Shown: positions 24,438-36,086 of the stretch, in pieces | Layout of the letters: each line of letters opens with the position of its first letter | Position numbering within the stretch: the first letter of the stretch is position 1 | Origin: an uncultured Bacteroidia bacterium | GTDB taxonomy: Bacteria; Bacteroidota; Bacteroidia; Bacteroidales; UBA932 | Direction of reading: 5' to 3' | NCBI GenBank assembly: GCA_902778855.1 | Contig: CACYZM010000012.1 | Span: 1-40,373, forward strand | DNA: 40,373 nucleotides | Program-made: the position numbers and the translations under genes | Notes under the pieces: generated by a model | Told to the model about the DNA's origin: nothing | The model's database searches: none | What the model saw: the letters and a program-made list of their open reading frames with translations, nothing else

Positions 24438-24626
24438 ATGGCAAAAATAGGAACTTACGTTAAAGAGTCCTGGAAAGAACTGACGACCAAAGTGACTTGG
24501 CCCACGTGGGACAAGCTGCAGAGTTCGGCAATTCTGGTTATGGTTACGACCCTCATCCTGGCCGTGATCATCTGGTTGATCGACCTGGTGATCCGCAATA
24601 TCATGATGGGTATCTATCAACTGTAA
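24438..24626 (+). CDS. secE: Preprotein translocase subunit SecE
   Basis: A 62-residue single-span membrane protein, part of the SecYEG channel. The amphipathic N-terminal helix with YVKESWKELTTKVTWPTWDK leads to one membrane helix (about residues 30-52). This is the short SecE form typical of Bacteroidota and many other bacteria. Its place before nusG is conserved across bacteria and supports the call. Confidence 0.96.
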   Translation: MAKIGTYVKESWKELTTKVTWPTWDKLQSSAILVMVTTLILAVIIWLIDLVIRNIMMGIYQL

Positions 24627-24643
24627 TCACATCCATTATTCCT

Positions 24644-25192
24644 ATGAGCGAGAGCACGAAAAAGTGGTACGTAGTCCGTACCGCCGGAGGCAAGGAGAAG
24701 AAAGCGAAAGAGTATATCGAGAAAGAAATCGAAGTACTCAATCTCGGACACCTGATCACCCAGGTCCTCATCCCCACCGAGAAATATTACCAGGTAAAGA
24801 ACGGCAAGCGCGTGAGCGCCGAGCGTATCTTCTATCCGGGCTATATCCTGGTCGAGGCCGTGATGACCGGTGAAATCCAGCATGTCATCCGCAACATCCC
24901 CTACGTCGCCGGCTTCTTGAGCGAGGGCAAAGACCGTATCCCCGTCCCCATCCGCGATTCCGAAATGGACCGCATCATGGGCCGCGTGGACGAGCTTGCC
25001 GGACAGGATGAAGAAACGGTCACCCCGTTCGTCGTGGGTGAAGCCGTCAAAATCATCGACGGGCCCTTCAACGGCTTTGACGGCACGGTCGACGAGATCC
25101 TCGCCGACAAACGCAAGATCAAGGTCGTGGTCAAGATTTTCGGCCGCAAGACTCTTTTGGAGTTGAATTTTGCACAAGTAACCAAAGATTAA
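24644..25192 (+). CDS. nusG: Transcription elongation/termination factor NusG
   Basis: A 182-residue factor linking RNA polymerase to Rho and the ribosome. I start it at ATG 24644 (MSESTKKWYVVRTAGGKEKK); the open frame extends upstream but there it lies inside secE. The NGN domain (about 5-110) contains RIFYPGYILVEAVM. The KOW domain has FVVGEAVKIIDGPFNGFDGT. It sits 17 bases after secE and 12 before rplK, in the standard order. Confidence 0.98.
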   Translation: MSESTKKWYVVRTAGGKEKKAKEYIEKEIEVLNLGHLITQVLIPTEKYYQVKNGKRVSAERIFYPGYILVEAVMTGEIQHVIRNIPYVAGFLSEGKDRIPVPIRDSEMDRIMGRVDELAGQDEETVTPFVVGEAVKIIDGPFNGFDGTVDEILADKRKIKVVVKIFGRKTLLELNFAQVTKD

Positions 25193-25204
25193 ATCATTTA
25201 CATT

Positions 25205-25651
25205 ATGGCTAAAGAAATTGCCGGGTTCATCAAACTGCAGATCAAAGGTGGTGCAGCCAATCCGTCGCCGCCCGTGGGACCGGCCCTCGGTTCGAAGGGT
25301 GTCAATATCATGGATTTCTGCAAGCAGTTCAATGCCCGCACGCAAGACAAGGCCGGCAAGATTTTGCCTGTCATCATTACGGTCTTCAGTGACAAGTCTT
25401 TCTCTTTCGTCGTCAAGCAGCCGCCGGTGGCCGTCCTGATCAAGGAAGCCGCCAAGATCCAGACCGCTTCGGCCGAGCCGAACCGCAAGAAGGTCGCTTC
25501 GCTGACCTGGGCTCAGGTTCGCGAAATCGCCAAAGAGAAAATGCCCGACCTGAACGCCTTTACTGAGAAATCCGCCATGAGCATGGTCGCCGGCACCGCA
25601 CGGAGCATGGGCATCACCATTACCGGAGAGTATCCCGCCGATGTACAATAA
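25205..25651 (+). CDS. rplK: Ribosomal protein L11
   Basis: A 148-residue large-subunit protein forming the stalk base and the GTPase-associated centre. The N-terminal domain has [20 protein letters not shown], and the C-terminal RNA-binding domain ends [13 protein letters not shown]. Length and content are normal. It is followed 11 bases later by rplA. Confidence 0.99.
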   Translation: MAKEIAGFIKLQIKGGAANPSPPVGPALGSKGVNIMDFCKQFNARTQDKAGKILPVIITVFSDKSFSFVVKQPPVAVLIKEAAKIQTASAEPNRKKVASLTWAQVREIAKEKMPDLNAFTEKSAMSMVAGTARSMGITITGEYPADVQ

Positions 25652-25662
25652 AATCACGCGCT

Positions 25663-26367
25663 ATGAGCAAGTTGACAAAAAATCAAAAAGCAGCGGAAGC
25701 TAAAGTAGATTCCCACCGTCAGTACAAGCTCCTCGAAGCCTGCGACCTGGTGAAGGAAGTTTCCTACACCAAGTTCGACGCTTCCGTCGAGCTCTCCGTG
25801 CGTCTGGGTGTGGACCCTCGTAAGGCGAACCAAATGGTCCGCGGCGTCGTGACGCTCCCCCATGGTACCGGCAAGGTTACCCGCGTTCTGGTTCTCTGCA
25901 CCCCCGACAAGGAGGCTGAGGCTCAGGAAGCCGGCGCCGACTTCGTCGGTCTGGACGACTATATTGAAAAGATCAAGGGCGGTTGGACGGATGTCGACGT
26001 CATCATCTGTACTCCTACGGTGATGGCCAAGATCGGTCCGATCGGCCGTATCCTCGGTCCCCGCGGCCTGATGCCGAACCCGAAGACCGGTACGGTGACG
26101 ATGGACATCGCCACCGCCGTCAAGGAGGTGAAGGCCGGTAAAATCGACTTCAAGGTTGACAAGCAAGGCATTGTCCATACTGCAATCGGTAAGGTATCTT
26201 TCAGCGCGCAGCAGCTCGCTGAGAATGCCGTGGAACTGCTGGGCACCATCCAGAAGTTGAAACCCCAAGCGTTGAAGGGCACGTATGTCAAGAGCATCTT
26301 CATGTCTGCTACGATGAGCCCCGGTATTTGCATCGATCCCAAAGCCATCAGTGCTACCGCTGAATAA
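25663..26367 (+). CDS. rplA: Ribosomal protein L1
   Basis: A 234-residue large-subunit protein forming the L1 stalk, which moves with the E-site tRNA. Recognisable stretches are [47 protein letters not shown] and [17 protein letters not shown]. In many bacteria L1 represses its own operon by binding the leader RNA; I do not see a clear L1-site mimic here. Spacing fits operon transcription. Confidence 0.99.
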   Translation: MSKLTKNQKAAEAKVDSHRQYKLLEACDLVKEVSYTKFDASVELSVRLGVDPRKANQMVRGVVTLPHGTGKVTRVLVLCTPDKEAEAQEAGADFVGLDDYIEKIKGGWTDVDVIICTPTVMAKIGPIGRILGPRGLMPNPKTGTVTMDIATAVKEVKAGKIDFKVDKQGIVHTAIGKVSFSAQQLAENAVELLGTIQKLKPQALKGTYVKSIFMSATMSPGICIDPKAISATAE

Positions 26368-26381
26368 AGAAAGGAAAGATT

Positions 26382-26873
26382 ATGAGAAAGGAACTGAAAG
26401 CTCAGATCATTGAAAAGGTAGCCGCGCAGCTGGCTGAGAATCCCAATTTCTACCTGGCGGACATCGCCGGCCTCAACGCCGAGAATACCTCCGCTCTGCG
26501 CCGGGCTTGCTTCGAACAGAATATCAAACTCGAAGTAGTCAAGAATACGCTTCTCCACAAAGCTTTGATGACCTTGGACAACAAGGAAATCGAAACGCTC
26601 TACCCGACCCTTGAGGGCAACACGGCCATCATGTTCACGACCGTTCCGAGCGCACCTGCGAAGGTGATCAAGGAATACGGCGGCAAGTTTGGCAAACCCG
26701 AGCTCAAGAGCGCCTTCCTGCAGGATTGCGCTTACGTGGGCGCCGACCAGCTGAACGTGCTTCTGACGGTCAAATCGCATGATGAACTTATCGGTGACAT
26801 CATCGGTCTCCTCCAGTCACCTATCCGCCGGGTCATCTCCGCCCTGGAGGATTCCAAGAAAGAGGCCGAATAA
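26382..26873 (+). CDS. rplJ: Ribosomal protein L10
   Basis: A 163-residue stalk-base protein that carries L7/L12 dimers on its C-terminal helix. Conserved features are FYLADIAGLNAENTSALRRA, VVKNTLLHKAL and the C-terminal helix ending LEDSKKEAE. Only 14 bases separate it from rplA, so the long L10 leader structure known from other phyla is absent here. Confidence 0.97.
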   Translation: MRKELKAQIIEKVAAQLAENPNFYLADIAGLNAENTSALRRACFEQNIKLEVVKNTLLHKALMTLDNKEIETLYPTLEGNTAIMFTTVPSAPAKVIKEYGGKFGKPELKSAFLQDCAYVGADQLNVLLTVKSHDELIGDIIGLLQSPIRRVISALEDSKKEAE

Positions 26874-26911
26874 TTTTCGCAGTAACAAAAAACAATTAAA
26901 AATCAATAATT

Positions 26912-27286
26912 ATGGCAGATATCAAAGCTCTTGCGGAAGAACTTGTTAACCTTACCGTAAAAGAAGTCCAGGAACTTGCACAGGTCCTCAAAGACGAATA
27001 TGGCATCGAACCCGCTGCTGCCGCAGTCGTGGTCGCCGCCGCTGAAGCCGGTCCGGCCGCTGAAGCCGAGCAGACCGCATTCGACGTGATCCTCATCTCC
27101 GCCGGCCAGGCGAAACTCCAGATGGTGAAAGCCGTCAAGGAACTCACCGGTCTCGGTCTGAAGGAAGCCAAGGAACTCGTTGACAAGGCTCCGAACGCAG
27201 TCATCAAGGAGAAGGTCTCCAAGTCTGAAGCAGAACAAGTCAAGGCAGCTCTCGAAGAAGCAGGCGGCGAAGTTGAACTTAAATAA
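26912..27286 (+). CDS. rplL: Ribosomal protein L7/L12
   Basis: A 124-residue stalk protein that recruits translation GTPases. It shows the N-terminal dimerisation helices, an alanine-rich hinge (about residues 35-52) and the C-terminal domain with [20 protein letters not shown] and [16 protein letters not shown]. Length is normal. It is separated from rpoB by a terminator-like hairpin. Confidence 0.99.
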   Translation: MADIKALAEELVNLTVKEVQELAQVLKDEYGIEPAAAAVVVAAAEAGPAAEAEQTAFDVILISAGQAKLQMVKAVKELTGLGLKEAKELVDKAPNAVIKEKVSKSEAEQVKAALEEAGGEVELK

Positions 27287-27324
27287 CCAGACGCCCACTT
27301 CTTCCCGCTGAGGGACAGAATCCG

Positions 27325-27355
27325 GGTTTAGGGCCTGCGGGCCCTAAACCTTTTT
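27325..27355 (+). terminator. Attenuator-type terminator between rplL and rpoB
   Basis: GGTTTAGGGC (27325-27334) pairs perfectly with GCCCTAAACC (27341-27350); an extra C-G pair closes a TGCG loop, and five T follow. It is a good rho-independent terminator, yet I see no convincing promoter between it and rpoB, so it most likely lets only part of the transcripts pass into rpoBC. Confidence 0.8.
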
Positions 27356-27394
27356 GTCGTTTTTTTAAGTTTACTCACAACCTGCCTTTTTAAA

Positions 27395-30300
27395 ATGCCA
27401 CAAAAACCTAACAATCAGAGGATTACATTCGCAACCTCCAAGGCACTTCTGGATTATCCCGATTTTCTGGAAGTGCAGCTGAAGTCGTTCCGCGATTTCT
27501 TCCAGCTCGAGACAACGGCTGAGAACCGCAAGAACGAAGGCCTTTACAAGGTTTTCCAGGAGGTTTTCCCGATCACGGATACCCGCAATAATTTCGTCCT
27601 GGAGTTCATCGACTATTTCATCGATCCTCCGCGCTACAGCATGGACGAGTGCCTCGACATGGGTCTGACGTACAACGTCCCCCTCAAGGCCAAACTGAAA
27701 CTTTACTGCACGGACGAAGAACACGAGGACTTCGATACGGTGATCTCCGACGTCTATCTCGGCGCCATCCCGTATATGACTCCCCGCGGAACCTTCATCA
27801 TCAACGGTTCCGAACGCATCGTGGTCTCCCAGCTGCACCGCTCGCCGGGCGTTTTCTTCGGCCAGAGCATGCACGCCAACGGCACGAAGCTCTACTCCGC
27901 GCGCATCATCCCCTTCAAGGGTTCCTGGATCGAATTCGCGACCGACATCAACAACGTGATGTACGCCTACATCGACCGGAAGAAGAAGCTTCCCGTCACC
28001 ACGCTGCTCCGTGCCATCGGTTTCGAAAGCGACAAGGCCATCCTCGATATTTTCGACCTGGCCGAAGAGGTCAAGGTCAACAAGGCGAACCTCAAGAAGT
28101 GCATCGGCCGCAAGCTCGCCGCCCGTGTCCTGAAGACCTGGAACGAGGACTTCGTGGACGAAGATACGGGTGAGGTCGTCTACATCGAGCGCAACAACGT
28201 GATCGTGGACCGCGAAACGGTCCTCGAGGAAAGACATATCGACGAAATCCTGGATTCGGGCGTCGCTTCGATCCTTGTCCACAAGGAAGATGCCTACACC
28301 ACCGATTACGCCATCATCTACAACACGCTCCAGAAAGACCAGACCAACTCCGAGAAAGAGGCGATCTTCTATACCTACCGGCAGCTCCGCAACTCCGAAC
28401 CGCCGGATGAGGCCACGGCGCGCGACGTCATCGACAAACTCTTCTTCTCCGACAAGCGCTATGACCTCGGTCAGGTGGGCCGCTACCGGCTCAACCGGAA
28501 GCTCAACCTGTCCACCGATCCGAATGTCCGCATCCTGACCAAGGAAGACATCATCGAGATCATCCGCTACCTGATCCAGCTGATCAACTCGAAGGCGACC
28601 GTCGACGACATCGACCACCTGAGCAACCGCCGCATCCGCACGGTCGGCGAACAGCTCGCCAACCAGTTCAGCGTCGGCCTGGCCCGCATGGCCCGGACGA
28701 TCCGCGAACGGATGAACGTGCGTGACAACGAAGTCTTTACGCCCGTCGACCTGATCAATGCCAAGTCGCTCTCGAGCGTGATCAACAGCTTCTTCGCCAC
28801 CAGCCAGCTGAGCCAGTTCATGGACCAGACCAACCCCCTGGCCGAGATGACGCACAAACGCCGTCTCTCCGCCCTGGGTCCGGGCGGTCTGTCCCGCGAC
28901 CGCGCCGGTTTCGAGGTGCGCGACGTGCACTACACCCACTACGGACGCCTCTGCCCGATCGAGACGCCGGAAGGTCCGAACATCGGTCTGATCTCCTCGC
29001 TCTGCGTCTACGCCAAGATCAACGACCTGGGCTTCATCGAAACCCCGTACCGCAAGGTGGCCGACGGCCGCGTGGATCTGAGCGACCAGGGCGTTGTCTA
29101 CCTCAGCGCCGAAGAAGAGGAGAACAAGGTCGTGGCCCAGTCCTCCGTCAAGCTTGACGACGACGGCAACATCCTCGACGAGCGCATCAAATGCCGTCTC
29201 GAGGCCGACTTCCCGGTCCGCAGCAAGGAGAGCATCGACCTGATGGACGTGGCGCCGAACCAGGTGGCCTCCATCGCCGCCTCCCTGATCCCGTTCCTGG
29301 AGCACGACGACGCCAACCGCGCCCTGATGGGTTCGAACATGATGCGCCAGGCCGTTCCGATCATCAAGCCCGAAGCGCCGATCGTCGGTACCGGTCTGGA
29401 AGGCCCCGTGGCCCGCGACTCCCGCACCCAGATCGCGGCCGAAGGCAAAGGCGAAGTCGTCTTTGTCGACGCCCGTGAAATCCATATCAAATACGACAAG
29501 ACCGAGAACGAACGTTTCGTGAGCTTCGATCCCGAAGTGACGGTCTACACCCTGCCGCTCTACCGCAAGACCAACCAGAGCACCTCGATCCGCCTAACCC
29601 CGATCGTCCGCAAGGGCGACCGCGTGGTGCCCGGCCAGATCCTCACGGAAGGCTATGCCACGCAGAACGGCGAACTCGCCCTCGGACGCAACCTGAAGGT
29701 GGCGTTCATGCCTTGGAAGGGCTACAACTTCGAGGATGCCATCGTGCTCTCCGAGCGCATCATCCGCGAAGACATCTTCACCTCCATCCACGTGGACGAA
29801 TATATTATGGAAGTCCGCGACACCAAGCGCGGTATGGAGGAACTCACCGCCGACATTCCGAACGTGAGCGAAGATGCCACCAAGGACCTCGACAAGAACG
29901 GTATCATCCGCATCGGCGCCCACGTGGAGCCGGGCGACATCCTCATCGGCAAGATCACCCCGAAGGGCGAAAGCGATCCTTCCCCGGAAGAGAAGCTCCT
30001 CCGCGCCATCTTCGGCGACAAGGCCGGCGACGTGAAGGACGCCTCCCTGAAGGCCTCCCCGTCCCTGTCGGGTACGATCATCGGCAAGCGTCTCTTCTCG
30101 CACGTCATCAAGGACAACACCAAGAAGGGCAAGGAGAACGCCAAGCGCCAGCTGCAGGAAGCCAAGGATGACTTCGACCGCAAGTGCGCCGACCTGCGCA
30201 ACCTCTTCCTCGACAAGCTCACCAAGCTCGTCGCGGGCAAGAAGAGCGCCGGCATCGGCGACCTCTACGGCGCCGAACTCCTGCCGAAGGGCGAAGCCTT

Positions 30301-31213
30301 CACCCGCGAGCTCCTCGAGCAGATTGACTACAACAACGTCAACCCTGCGAAGTGGACCTCCGACAAGAAGAGCAACGATCTCATCAAAACCCTGATCAAC
30401 AATTACTTGATCAAATATAAGGAGTATGACGCGCAGTACAAGCGCATCAACTACAACCTGACCATCGGCGACGAGCTCCCGAGCGGCATCATGAAGCTCG
30501 CCAAGGTGTACGTCGCCAAGAAGCGCAAGATCCAGGTGGGCGACAAGATGGCCGGCCGTCACGGCAACAAGGGCATCGTGGCCAAGGTGGTCCGCGACGA
30601 GGACATGCCGTTCCTCGAAGACGGTACCCCCGTGGACATCGTCCTCAACCCGCTCGGCGTGCCTTCCCGTATGAACCTCGGACAGATCTACGAGACCGTC
30701 CTCGGTTGGGCGGGCCGCGAACTCGGGCTGAAGTTCAGCACCCCGATCTTCGACGGTGCCAGCCTGGACGACATCTGCCAGTACACCGACAAGGCGGGTC
30801 TCCCCCGCTACGGCCGCACGCAGCTGCGCGACGGCGGTACGGGCGAACTCTTCGACCAGCAGGCCACCGTGGGCGTGATCTATATGATCAAGCTCGGCCA
30901 CATGGTCGACGACAAGATGCACGCCCGTTCCATCGGTCCTTACTCCCTGATCACCCAGCAGCCGCTCGGCGGTAAAGCCCAGTTCGGCGGCCAGCGTTTC
31001 GGCGAGATGGAGGTCTGGGCGCTCGAAGCCTTCGGCGCCTCCAACATCCTGCAGGAAATCCTGACCATCAAGTCGGACGACGTGACCGGCCGCAGCCGGG
31101 CCTACGAAGCCATCGTCAAGGGCGACCCGATGCCGATCGCCGGTATTCCGGAATCGCTCAACGTGTTGCTCCACGAACTCCGCGGCCTCGGCCTGAGCGT
31201 CAAGCTGGACTAG
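27395..31213 (+). CDS. rpoB: RNA polymerase subunit beta
   Basis: A 1272-residue catalytic subunit, the normal Bacteroidota length. The rifampicin region begins at Thr469 with [20 protein letters not shown]; the residues matching E. coli Asp516, His526 and Ser531 are Asp477, His487 and Ser492, so no common resistance change is present. Other marks are [39 protein letters not shown], the [10 protein letters not shown] block and the C-terminal [13 protein letters not shown]. It is preceded by the attenuator and followed 35 bases later by rpoC. Confidence 0.99.
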   Translation: MPQKPNNQRITFATSKALLDYPDFLEVQLKSFRDFFQLETTAENRKNEGLYKVFQEVFPITDTRNNFVLEFIDYFIDPPRYSMDECLDMGLTYNVPLKAKLKLYCTDEEHEDFDTVISDVYLGAIPYMTPRGTFIINGSERIVVSQLHRSPGVFFGQSMHANGTKLYSARIIPFKGSWIEFATDINNVMYAYIDRKKKLPVTTLLRAIGFESDKAILDIFDLAEEVKVNKANLKKCIGRKLAARVLKTWNEDFVDEDTGEVVYIERNNVIVDRETVLEERHIDEILDSGVASILVHKEDAYTTDYAIIYNTLQKDQTNSEKEAIFYTYRQLRNSEPPDEATARDVIDKLFFSDKRYDLGQVGRYRLNRKLNLSTDPNVRILTKEDIIEIIRYLIQLINSKATVDDIDHLSNRRIRTVGEQLANQFSVGLARMARTIRERMNVRDNEVFTPVDLINAKSLSSVINSFFATSQLSQFMDQTNPLAEMTHKRRLSALGPGGLSRDRAGFEVRDVHYTHYGRLCPIETPEGPNIGLISSLCVYAKINDLGFIETPYRKVADGRVDLSDQGVVYLSAEEEENKVVAQSSVKLDDDGNILDERIKCRLEADFPVRSKESIDLMDVAPNQVASIAASLIPFLEHDDANRALMGSNMMRQAVPIIKPEAPIVGTGLEGPVARDSRTQIAAEGKGEVVFVDAREIHIKYDKTENERFVSFDPEVTVYTLPLYRKTNQSTSIRLTPIVRKGDRVVPGQILTEGYATQNGELALGRNLKVAFMPWKGYNFEDAIVLSERIIREDIFTSIHVDEYIMEVRDTKRGMEELTADIPNVSEDATKDLDKNGIIRIGAHVEPGDILIGKITPKGESDPSPEEKLLRAIFGDKAGDVKDASLKASPSLSGTIIGKRLFSHVIKDNTKKGKENAKRQLQEAKDDFDRKCADLRNLFLDKLTKLVAGKKSAGIGDLYGAELLPKGEAFTRELLEQIDYNNVNPAKWTSDKKSNDLIKTLINNYLIKYKEYDAQYKRINYNLTIGDELPSGIMKLAKVYVAKKRKIQVGDKMAGRHGNKGIVAKVVRDEDMPFLEDGTPVDIVLNPLGVPSRMNLGQIYETVLGWAGRELGLKFSTPIFDGASLDDICQYTDKAGLPRYGRTQLRDGGTGELFDQQATVGVIYMIKLGHMVDDKMHARSIGPYSLITQQPLGGKAQFGGQRFGEMEVWALEAFGASNILQEILTIKSDDVTGRSRAYEAIVKGDPMPIAGIPESLNVLLHELRGLGLSVKLD

Positions 31214-31248
31214 TTCAAAGAATTGTTTGACAAGTAAAAATCAAGGAT

Positions 31249-34200
31249 ATGTCTTTAAAGAAAGAGATAAAGGTCAAAAACAACTTCAACCAGATCACCA
31301 TCGGCCTGGCTTCTCCGGAAGAGATTCTCGAGCAGTCCTCGGGCGAGGTGCTCAAGCCGGAGACCGTCAACTACCGCACCTATAAACCGGAGCGTGACGG
31401 ACTCTTCTGCGAGCGCATCTTCGGTCCCACGAAGGACTACGAGTGCCACTGCGGAAAGTACAAGCGGATCCGCTACCGCGGCATCGTCTGCGACCGCTGC
31501 GGTGTGGAGGTGACCGAGAAGAAGGTTCGCCGCGAACGGATGGGCCACATCAGCCTGACCGTCCCCGTCGCCCATATCTGGTATTTCCGCTCGACGCCCA
31601 ACAAGATCGGGTATCTGCTCGGCATTCCTTCCAAGCGGCTTGAAGCGATCATCTACTACGAGAAATACGTGGTGATGCGCGTCGGCGCCGCCAAGGAGAT
31701 CAAGGACCGCACCGTCAACGAACTCGACCTCCTGAGCGAAGAAGAGTATCTCGAAATCCTCGACCGGCTGCCGAAGGGCAACCAGGACCTCCCCGACGAC
31801 GATCCCAACAAGTTCGTGGCCGGCATGGGCGCCGAGGCCATCTACGAGATGCTCAAGAACGTGGATCTCGACACCCTCTCCTACGACCTGCGCCACAAGA
31901 GCGAGTCCGAGACCTCGCAGCAGCGCAAGGCCGAGGCCCTCAAGCGCCTGAGCGTGATCGAGGCTTTCCGCGAGTCGAAGGAAATCAACCACCCGGAATG
32001 GATGGTGATGAAGGTGATCCCGGTCATCCCGCCGGATCTTCGCCCGCTCGTTCCCCTCGACGGCGGCCGTTTCGCCACCAGCGACGTCAACGACCTGTAC
32101 CGCCGCGTGATCATCCGCAACAACCGCCTGAAACGGCTCATCGAGATCAAGGCGCCCGAAGTGATCCTCCGCAACGAGAAGCGTATGCTCCAGGAAGCCG
32201 TCGACTCCCTGTTCGACAACTCCCGCAAGTCGAACGCCGTCAAGAGCGAAGCCAATCGCACGCTCAAGTCGCTGTCCGACAGCCTTAAGGGTAAGCAGGG
32301 CCGCTTCCGCCAGAACCTCCTCGGCAAGCGCGTCGACTACTCCGCCCGAAGCGTCATCGTGGTGGGTCCGGAACTCTCGATGCACGAATGCGGTCTTCCG
32401 AAATATATGGCGGCCGAGCTCTACAAGCCGTTCGTCATCCGCAAGCTCATCGAGCGCGGCATCGTCAAGACCGTCAAGAGCGCCAAGAAGATCGTGGACC
32501 GCAAGGATCCCGTGATCTGGGACATCCTCGAAAACGTGATGAAGGGCCACCCGGTGCTCCTCAACCGTGCACCGACCCTGCACCGTCTGGGTATCCAGGC
32601 CTTCCAGCCGCGCATGATCGAGGGCAAGGCCATCCAGCTCCACCCGCTCGCCTGTACGGCTTTCAACGCCGACTTCGACGGTGACCAGATGGCCGTGCAC
32701 TTGCCGCTGGGCAACGCTGCCATCCTGGAGGCGCAGCTGCTGATGCTCGGTTCCCACAACATCCTGCACCCGGCCAACGGTGCGCCGATCACGGTCCCTT
32801 CGCAGGACATGGTTCTCGGTCTGTACTACATCACCAAGGAACGTCCCGGCGCCAAGGGCGAAGGCATGAAGTTCTACGGTCCCGAAGAGGCGATCATCGC
32901 CAAGAACGAGGGCCGCGCCGAATGGCAGACCAAGTGCCAGGTCCGCATCCCCGTCGACAAGACCGACCTTTCCAAGGGCTACAAGATGCAGGACACCACC
33001 GTGGGCCGCATCCTGTTCAACCAGCTTGTGCCCGATGAGGTGCCCTACATCAACACCCTGCTGAAGAAGAAGTCGCTCCGCGACATCATCGGCCTGGTGC
33101 TGAAGCACACCAGCATCGCCCGCACGGCCCAGTTCCTCGACGACATCAAGAACCTCGGCTACCGCATGGCTTTCGAGGGCGGCCTGTCGTTCAACCTGGG
33201 CGACGTGATCATCCCCGACGAGAAAGCCGAACTCGTGGAAGACGGCTACCAGCAGATCGCCGTCTGGCAGAGCAGCTACGACATGGGTCTGATCACCAAC
33301 AACGAACGTTACAACCACGTCATCGATATCTGGACCACCGTCAACACCCAGCTGACCGGCATCGTCGAGCAGCGCATCAAGGAAGACAAGCAGGGCTTCA
33401 ACCCGGTCTACATGATGCTGGACTCCGGCGCCCGTGGTTCGAAGGAGCAGATCCGTCAGCTCTGCGGTATGCGTGGCCTGATGGCCAAGCCGCAGAAGTC
33501 CGGTTCCACCGGTGCGGACATCATCGAGAACCCGATTCTGGCCAACTTCAAGGAAGGCCTGAGCGTGCTCGAGTACTTCATCTCCACCCACGGTGCCCGT
33601 AAGGGTCTGGCCGACACCGCCCTAAAGACGGCCGACGCCGGTTACCTGACCCGCCGTCTGGTGGACGTCTCGCACGACGTGATCATCAACGAGGAAGACT
33701 GCGGCACCCTCCGCGGCCTGGTGGCCACCGCCATCAAGAACAAGGATACCGTGGTTGAAAGCCTCGGCGAACGCATCCTGGGCCGCACCTCGGTGCACGA
33801 CATCTACAACCCGCTCACCGGCGAGAAGATCCTGAGCGCCGGCGACCAGATCACCGAAGACATCGCCGACCAGATCGAGAAACTCCCGATCGAACAGGTG
33901 GAAATCCGTTCGGTGCTCACCTGCGAGTCGAAGAAGGGCGTCTGCGCGAAATGCTACGGACGCAACCTGGCGACTGGACGTATGGTCGAGAAGGGCGAAG
34001 TGGTCGGCGTGATCGCCGCCCAGTCCATCGGCGAACCGGGTACCCAGCTGACCCTGCGTACCTTCCACGTCGGTGGTACCGCTTCCAACGTGGCTTCCGA
34101 AAGCGAGATCGTTTCCAAATACGAAGGCCGTCTCGAATTCGAGGAACTCCGCACCATCACCAAGGTGGATGAGAAGGGCGAGCACACGATCGTCGTGAGC

Positions 34201-35520
34201 CGCGCCACGGAAATGCGCATCGTACACCCCGTCACCGAGATTACCCTCGGCCAGTACAACATCCCGTACGGCTCCGAACTCTTCAAGAAGGATGGCGATT
34301 CGGTGGTGCCGGGCGACCGCATCTGCAACTGGGATGCCTACAACGCCCTGACCATCACCGAGATGGCTGGTAAGGCCGTGTACGACAACATGATCGAAGG
34401 TGTGACCTACCGCGACGAGGCGACGGATGAATTCCAGCAGCATCGCGAGAAGGTGATCATCGAAGCCCGCGACAAGTCGAAGAACCCGAGCGTCCGCATC
34501 CTCGGTGAGGACGGCCAGGAGCTCAAGTCCTACAACCTGCCTGTGGGTGCCCACGTCATGGTCGAAAACGGAGAAGATATCCACATCGGCGACATCATCG
34601 TGAAGATCCCGCGCGCCATCGGCAAGTCGGGCGACATCACGGGCGGCCTGCCGCGCGTCACCGAGCTCTTCGAAGCCCGTAACCCGTCGAACCCCGCCAT
34701 CGTGTCGGAAATCAACGGCGAAGTCTTCATGGGCAAGAACCGCCGCGGTAACCGCGAGATCATCATCCGCGCCCGCAGCGGCGAGGAGAAGCGTTACCTC
34801 GTGCCCCTGTCCAAGCAGATCCTCGTCCAGGAGAACGACTACGTCCGCGCCGGCATGCCGCTGTCCGACGGCGCCGTCTCCCCGAGCGACATCCTGAACA
34901 TCCTGGGCCCGATCAAGGTGCAGGAATACATCGTCAACGAGATCCAGGAAGTCTACCGCATGCAGGGTGTGAAAATCAACGACAAGCACTTCGAAGTGAT
35001 CGTCCGCCAGATGATGCGCAAGGTCGAGATCGTGGATCCGGGCGACACCCGCTTCCTCCCCGAACAGCTCGTGGACAAACTCGAATTCCTCGAGGAGAAC
35101 GATGCGATCTACGACAAGAAGGTCGTCACCGACTCCGGCGATTCCGAGAACCTCCACGCCGGCCAGATCGTGACGGTCCGCCAGCTGCGCGACGAGAATT
35201 CGTTCCTCAAGCGTTCCGACAAACGGACGGTCGAGGCCCGCGACGCCATCCCCGCCACCTCCAACCAGGTGCTGCAGGGCATCACCCGCGCCGCCCTCCG
35301 GACCAACAGCTTCATGTCGGCCGCCTCGTTCCAGGAGACCACGAAGGTGCTCTCCGACGCCGCCATCCGCGGCAAGGTGGATACCCTCGAGGGCCTGAAG
35401 GAGAACGTGATCTGCGGTCACCTGATCCCGGCCGGTACCGGTCAGCGCGAGTTCGAGAACCTGATCGTCGCCTCGATGGACGACTATCAGAAGATGACCG
35501 CTGCGCGGAAGAAACTCTAG
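31249..35520 (+). CDS. rpoC: RNA polymerase subunit beta'
   Basis: A 1423-residue catalytic subunit of normal Bacteroidota length. The N-terminal zinc site is CHCGKYKR with CDRCGVEV. The catalytic loop NADFDGDQM carries Asp475, Asp477 and Asp479 as magnesium ligands. The bridge and trigger-helix region includes [20 protein letters not shown] and [20 protein letters not shown], and the second zinc site has [13 protein letters not shown]. The C-terminus is complete. It ends 5 bases before a gamma-carbonic-anhydrase-like gene. Confidence 0.99.
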   Translation: MSLKKEIKVKNNFNQITIGLASPEEILEQSSGEVLKPETVNYRTYKPERDGLFCERIFGPTKDYECHCGKYKRIRYRGIVCDRCGVEVTEKKVRRERMGHISLTVPVAHIWYFRSTPNKIGYLLGIPSKRLEAIIYYEKYVVMRVGAAKEIKDRTVNELDLLSEEEYLEILDRLPKGNQDLPDDDPNKFVAGMGAEAIYEMLKNVDLDTLSYDLRHKSESETSQQRKAEALKRLSVIEAFRESKEINHPEWMVMKVIPVIPPDLRPLVPLDGGRFATSDVNDLYRRVIIRNNRLKRLIEIKAPEVILRNEKRMLQEAVDSLFDNSRKSNAVKSEANRTLKSLSDSLKGKQGRFRQNLLGKRVDYSARSVIVVGPELSMHECGLPKYMAAELYKPFVIRKLIERGIVKTVKSAKKIVDRKDPVIWDILENVMKGHPVLLNRAPTLHRLGIQAFQPRMIEGKAIQLHPLACTAFNADFDGDQMAVHLPLGNAAILEAQLLMLGSHNILHPANGAPITVPSQDMVLGLYYITKERPGAKGEGMKFYGPEEAIIAKNEGRAEWQTKCQVRIPVDKTDLSKGYKMQDTTVGRILFNQLVPDEVPYINTLLKKKSLRDIIGLVLKHTSIARTAQFLDDIKNLGYRMAFEGGLSFNLGDVIIPDEKAELVEDGYQQIAVWQSSYDMGLITNNERYNHVIDIWTTVNTQLTGIVEQRIKEDKQGFNPVYMMLDSGARGSKEQIRQLCGMRGLMAKPQKSGSTGADIIENPILANFKEGLSVLEYFISTHGARKGLADTALKTADAGYLTRRLVDVSHDVIINEEDCGTLRGLVATAIKNKDTVVESLGERILGRTSVHDIYNPLTGEKILSAGDQITEDIADQIEKLPIEQVEIRSVLTCESKKGVCAKCYGRNLATGRMVEKGEVVGVIAAQSIGEPGTQLTLRTFHVGGTASNVASESEIVSKYEGRLEFEELRTITKVDEKGEHTIVVSRATEMRIVHPVTEITLGQYNIPYGSELFKKDGDSVVPGDRICNWDAYNALTITEMAGKAVYDNMIEGVTYRDEATDEFQQHREKVIIEARDKSKNPSVRILGEDGQELKSYNLPVGAHVMVENGEDIHIGDIIVKIPRAIGKSGDITGGLPRVTELFEARNPSNPAIVSEINGEVFMGKNRRGNREIIIRARSGEEKRYLVPLSKQILVQENDYVRAGMPLSDGAVSPSDILNILGPIKVQEYIVNEIQEVYRMQGVKINDKHFEVIVRQMMRKVEIVDPGDTRFLPEQLVDKLEFLEENDAIYDKKVVTDSGDSENLHAGQIVTVRQLRDENSFLKRSDKRTVEARDAIPATSNQVLQGITRAALRTNSFMSAASFQETTKVLSDAAIRGKVDTLEGLKENVICGHLIPAGTGQREFENLIVASMDDYQKMTAARKKL

Positions 35521-35525
35521 AGGCT

Positions 35526-36032
35526 ATGGCAATTATCCGGGAACTCAGGGGTTTCACCCCGAAGATCGGAAAGAATTGCTTCATTGCTGAAAATGCTGTA
35601 ATCATCGGCGACGTAACCATCGGCGATGATTGCAGCATTTGGTATGGAGTGGTTCTTCGCGGCGACGTCAACACCATCCGGATCGGCAACCGCGTGAACA
35701 TCCAGGACAACGCGAGCGTCCACACGCTGTACCAGCGTTCCGTCACCATCATCGGCGACGACGTGTCGGTGGGCCACAACGCCGTGGTGCACGGAGCCAA
35801 GGTCGGCAACAACGTGCTGGTGGGCATGGGCGCCATCCTGATGGACAACGCCGAGATCGCCGACGGCAGCATCATCGCCGCCGGGGCCGTGGTGCTGAGC
35901 AACGAAAAACTGGAGCCGGGCGTCTACGCCGGCGTCCCTGCCAAGAAAGTCAAGGAGGGATCCGAGGCCATCACGGCCGCCGCCCACAAGAACGCCCAGG
36001 GCTATATGATGTACAAGGAGTGGTATAAGTAG
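35526..36032 (+). CDS. Gamma-carbonic-anhydrase-like hexapeptide-repeat protein
   Basis: A 168-residue left-handed beta-helix protein built from hexapeptide repeats (IGDVTIGDDCSIWYGVVLRG onward). The putative metal ligands His66, His84 and His89 are all present; HNAVVH gives the H-x4-H pair of the gamma class, and Arg45 and Asp47 in LRGD and Gln60 in NIQDN match conserved residues. It may hydrate CO2, or be one of the YrdA/PaaY-like relatives with low or no such activity. Five bases separate it from the rpoC stop, so it is probably co-transcribed with RNA polymerase genes. A strong terminator follows. Confidence 0.9.
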   Translation: MAIIRELRGFTPKIGKNCFIAENAVIIGDVTIGDDCSIWYGVVLRGDVNTIRIGNRVNIQDNASVHTLYQRSVTIIGDDVSVGHNAVVHGAKVGNNVLVGMGAILMDNAEIADGSIIAAGAVVLSNEKLEPGVYAGVPAKKVKEGSEAITAAAHKNAQGYMMYKEWYK

Positions 36033-36086
36033 CGGTCGGCGTCGTCGCCCGCAATCTGCCGTACCAGTTTGTCTCATGTTAAGTAT

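Noticed and set aside
24276-24620. Minus-strand open frame across tRNA-Trp and secE
   Set aside because: It covers a tRNA and the antisense of secE; no independent support.
26874-26911. Promoter before rplL
   Set aside because: The gap is AT-rich but has no TAnnTTTG with a matching upstream element.
27371-29485. Antisense open frame of 704 codons opposite rpoB
   Set aside because: Shadow of rpoB with the same codon-bias signature; the sense strand is certain.
31255-33591. Antisense open frame of 778 codons opposite rpoC
   Set aside because: It mirrors rpoC codon usage in a high-GC gene; its translation is a low-complexity mix of L, V, D, H and E with no domain pattern.
36033-36086. Small gene or RNA between the carbonic-anhydrase-like gene and the terminator
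   Set aside because: Only 54 bases with no start, structure or promoter that I can support.
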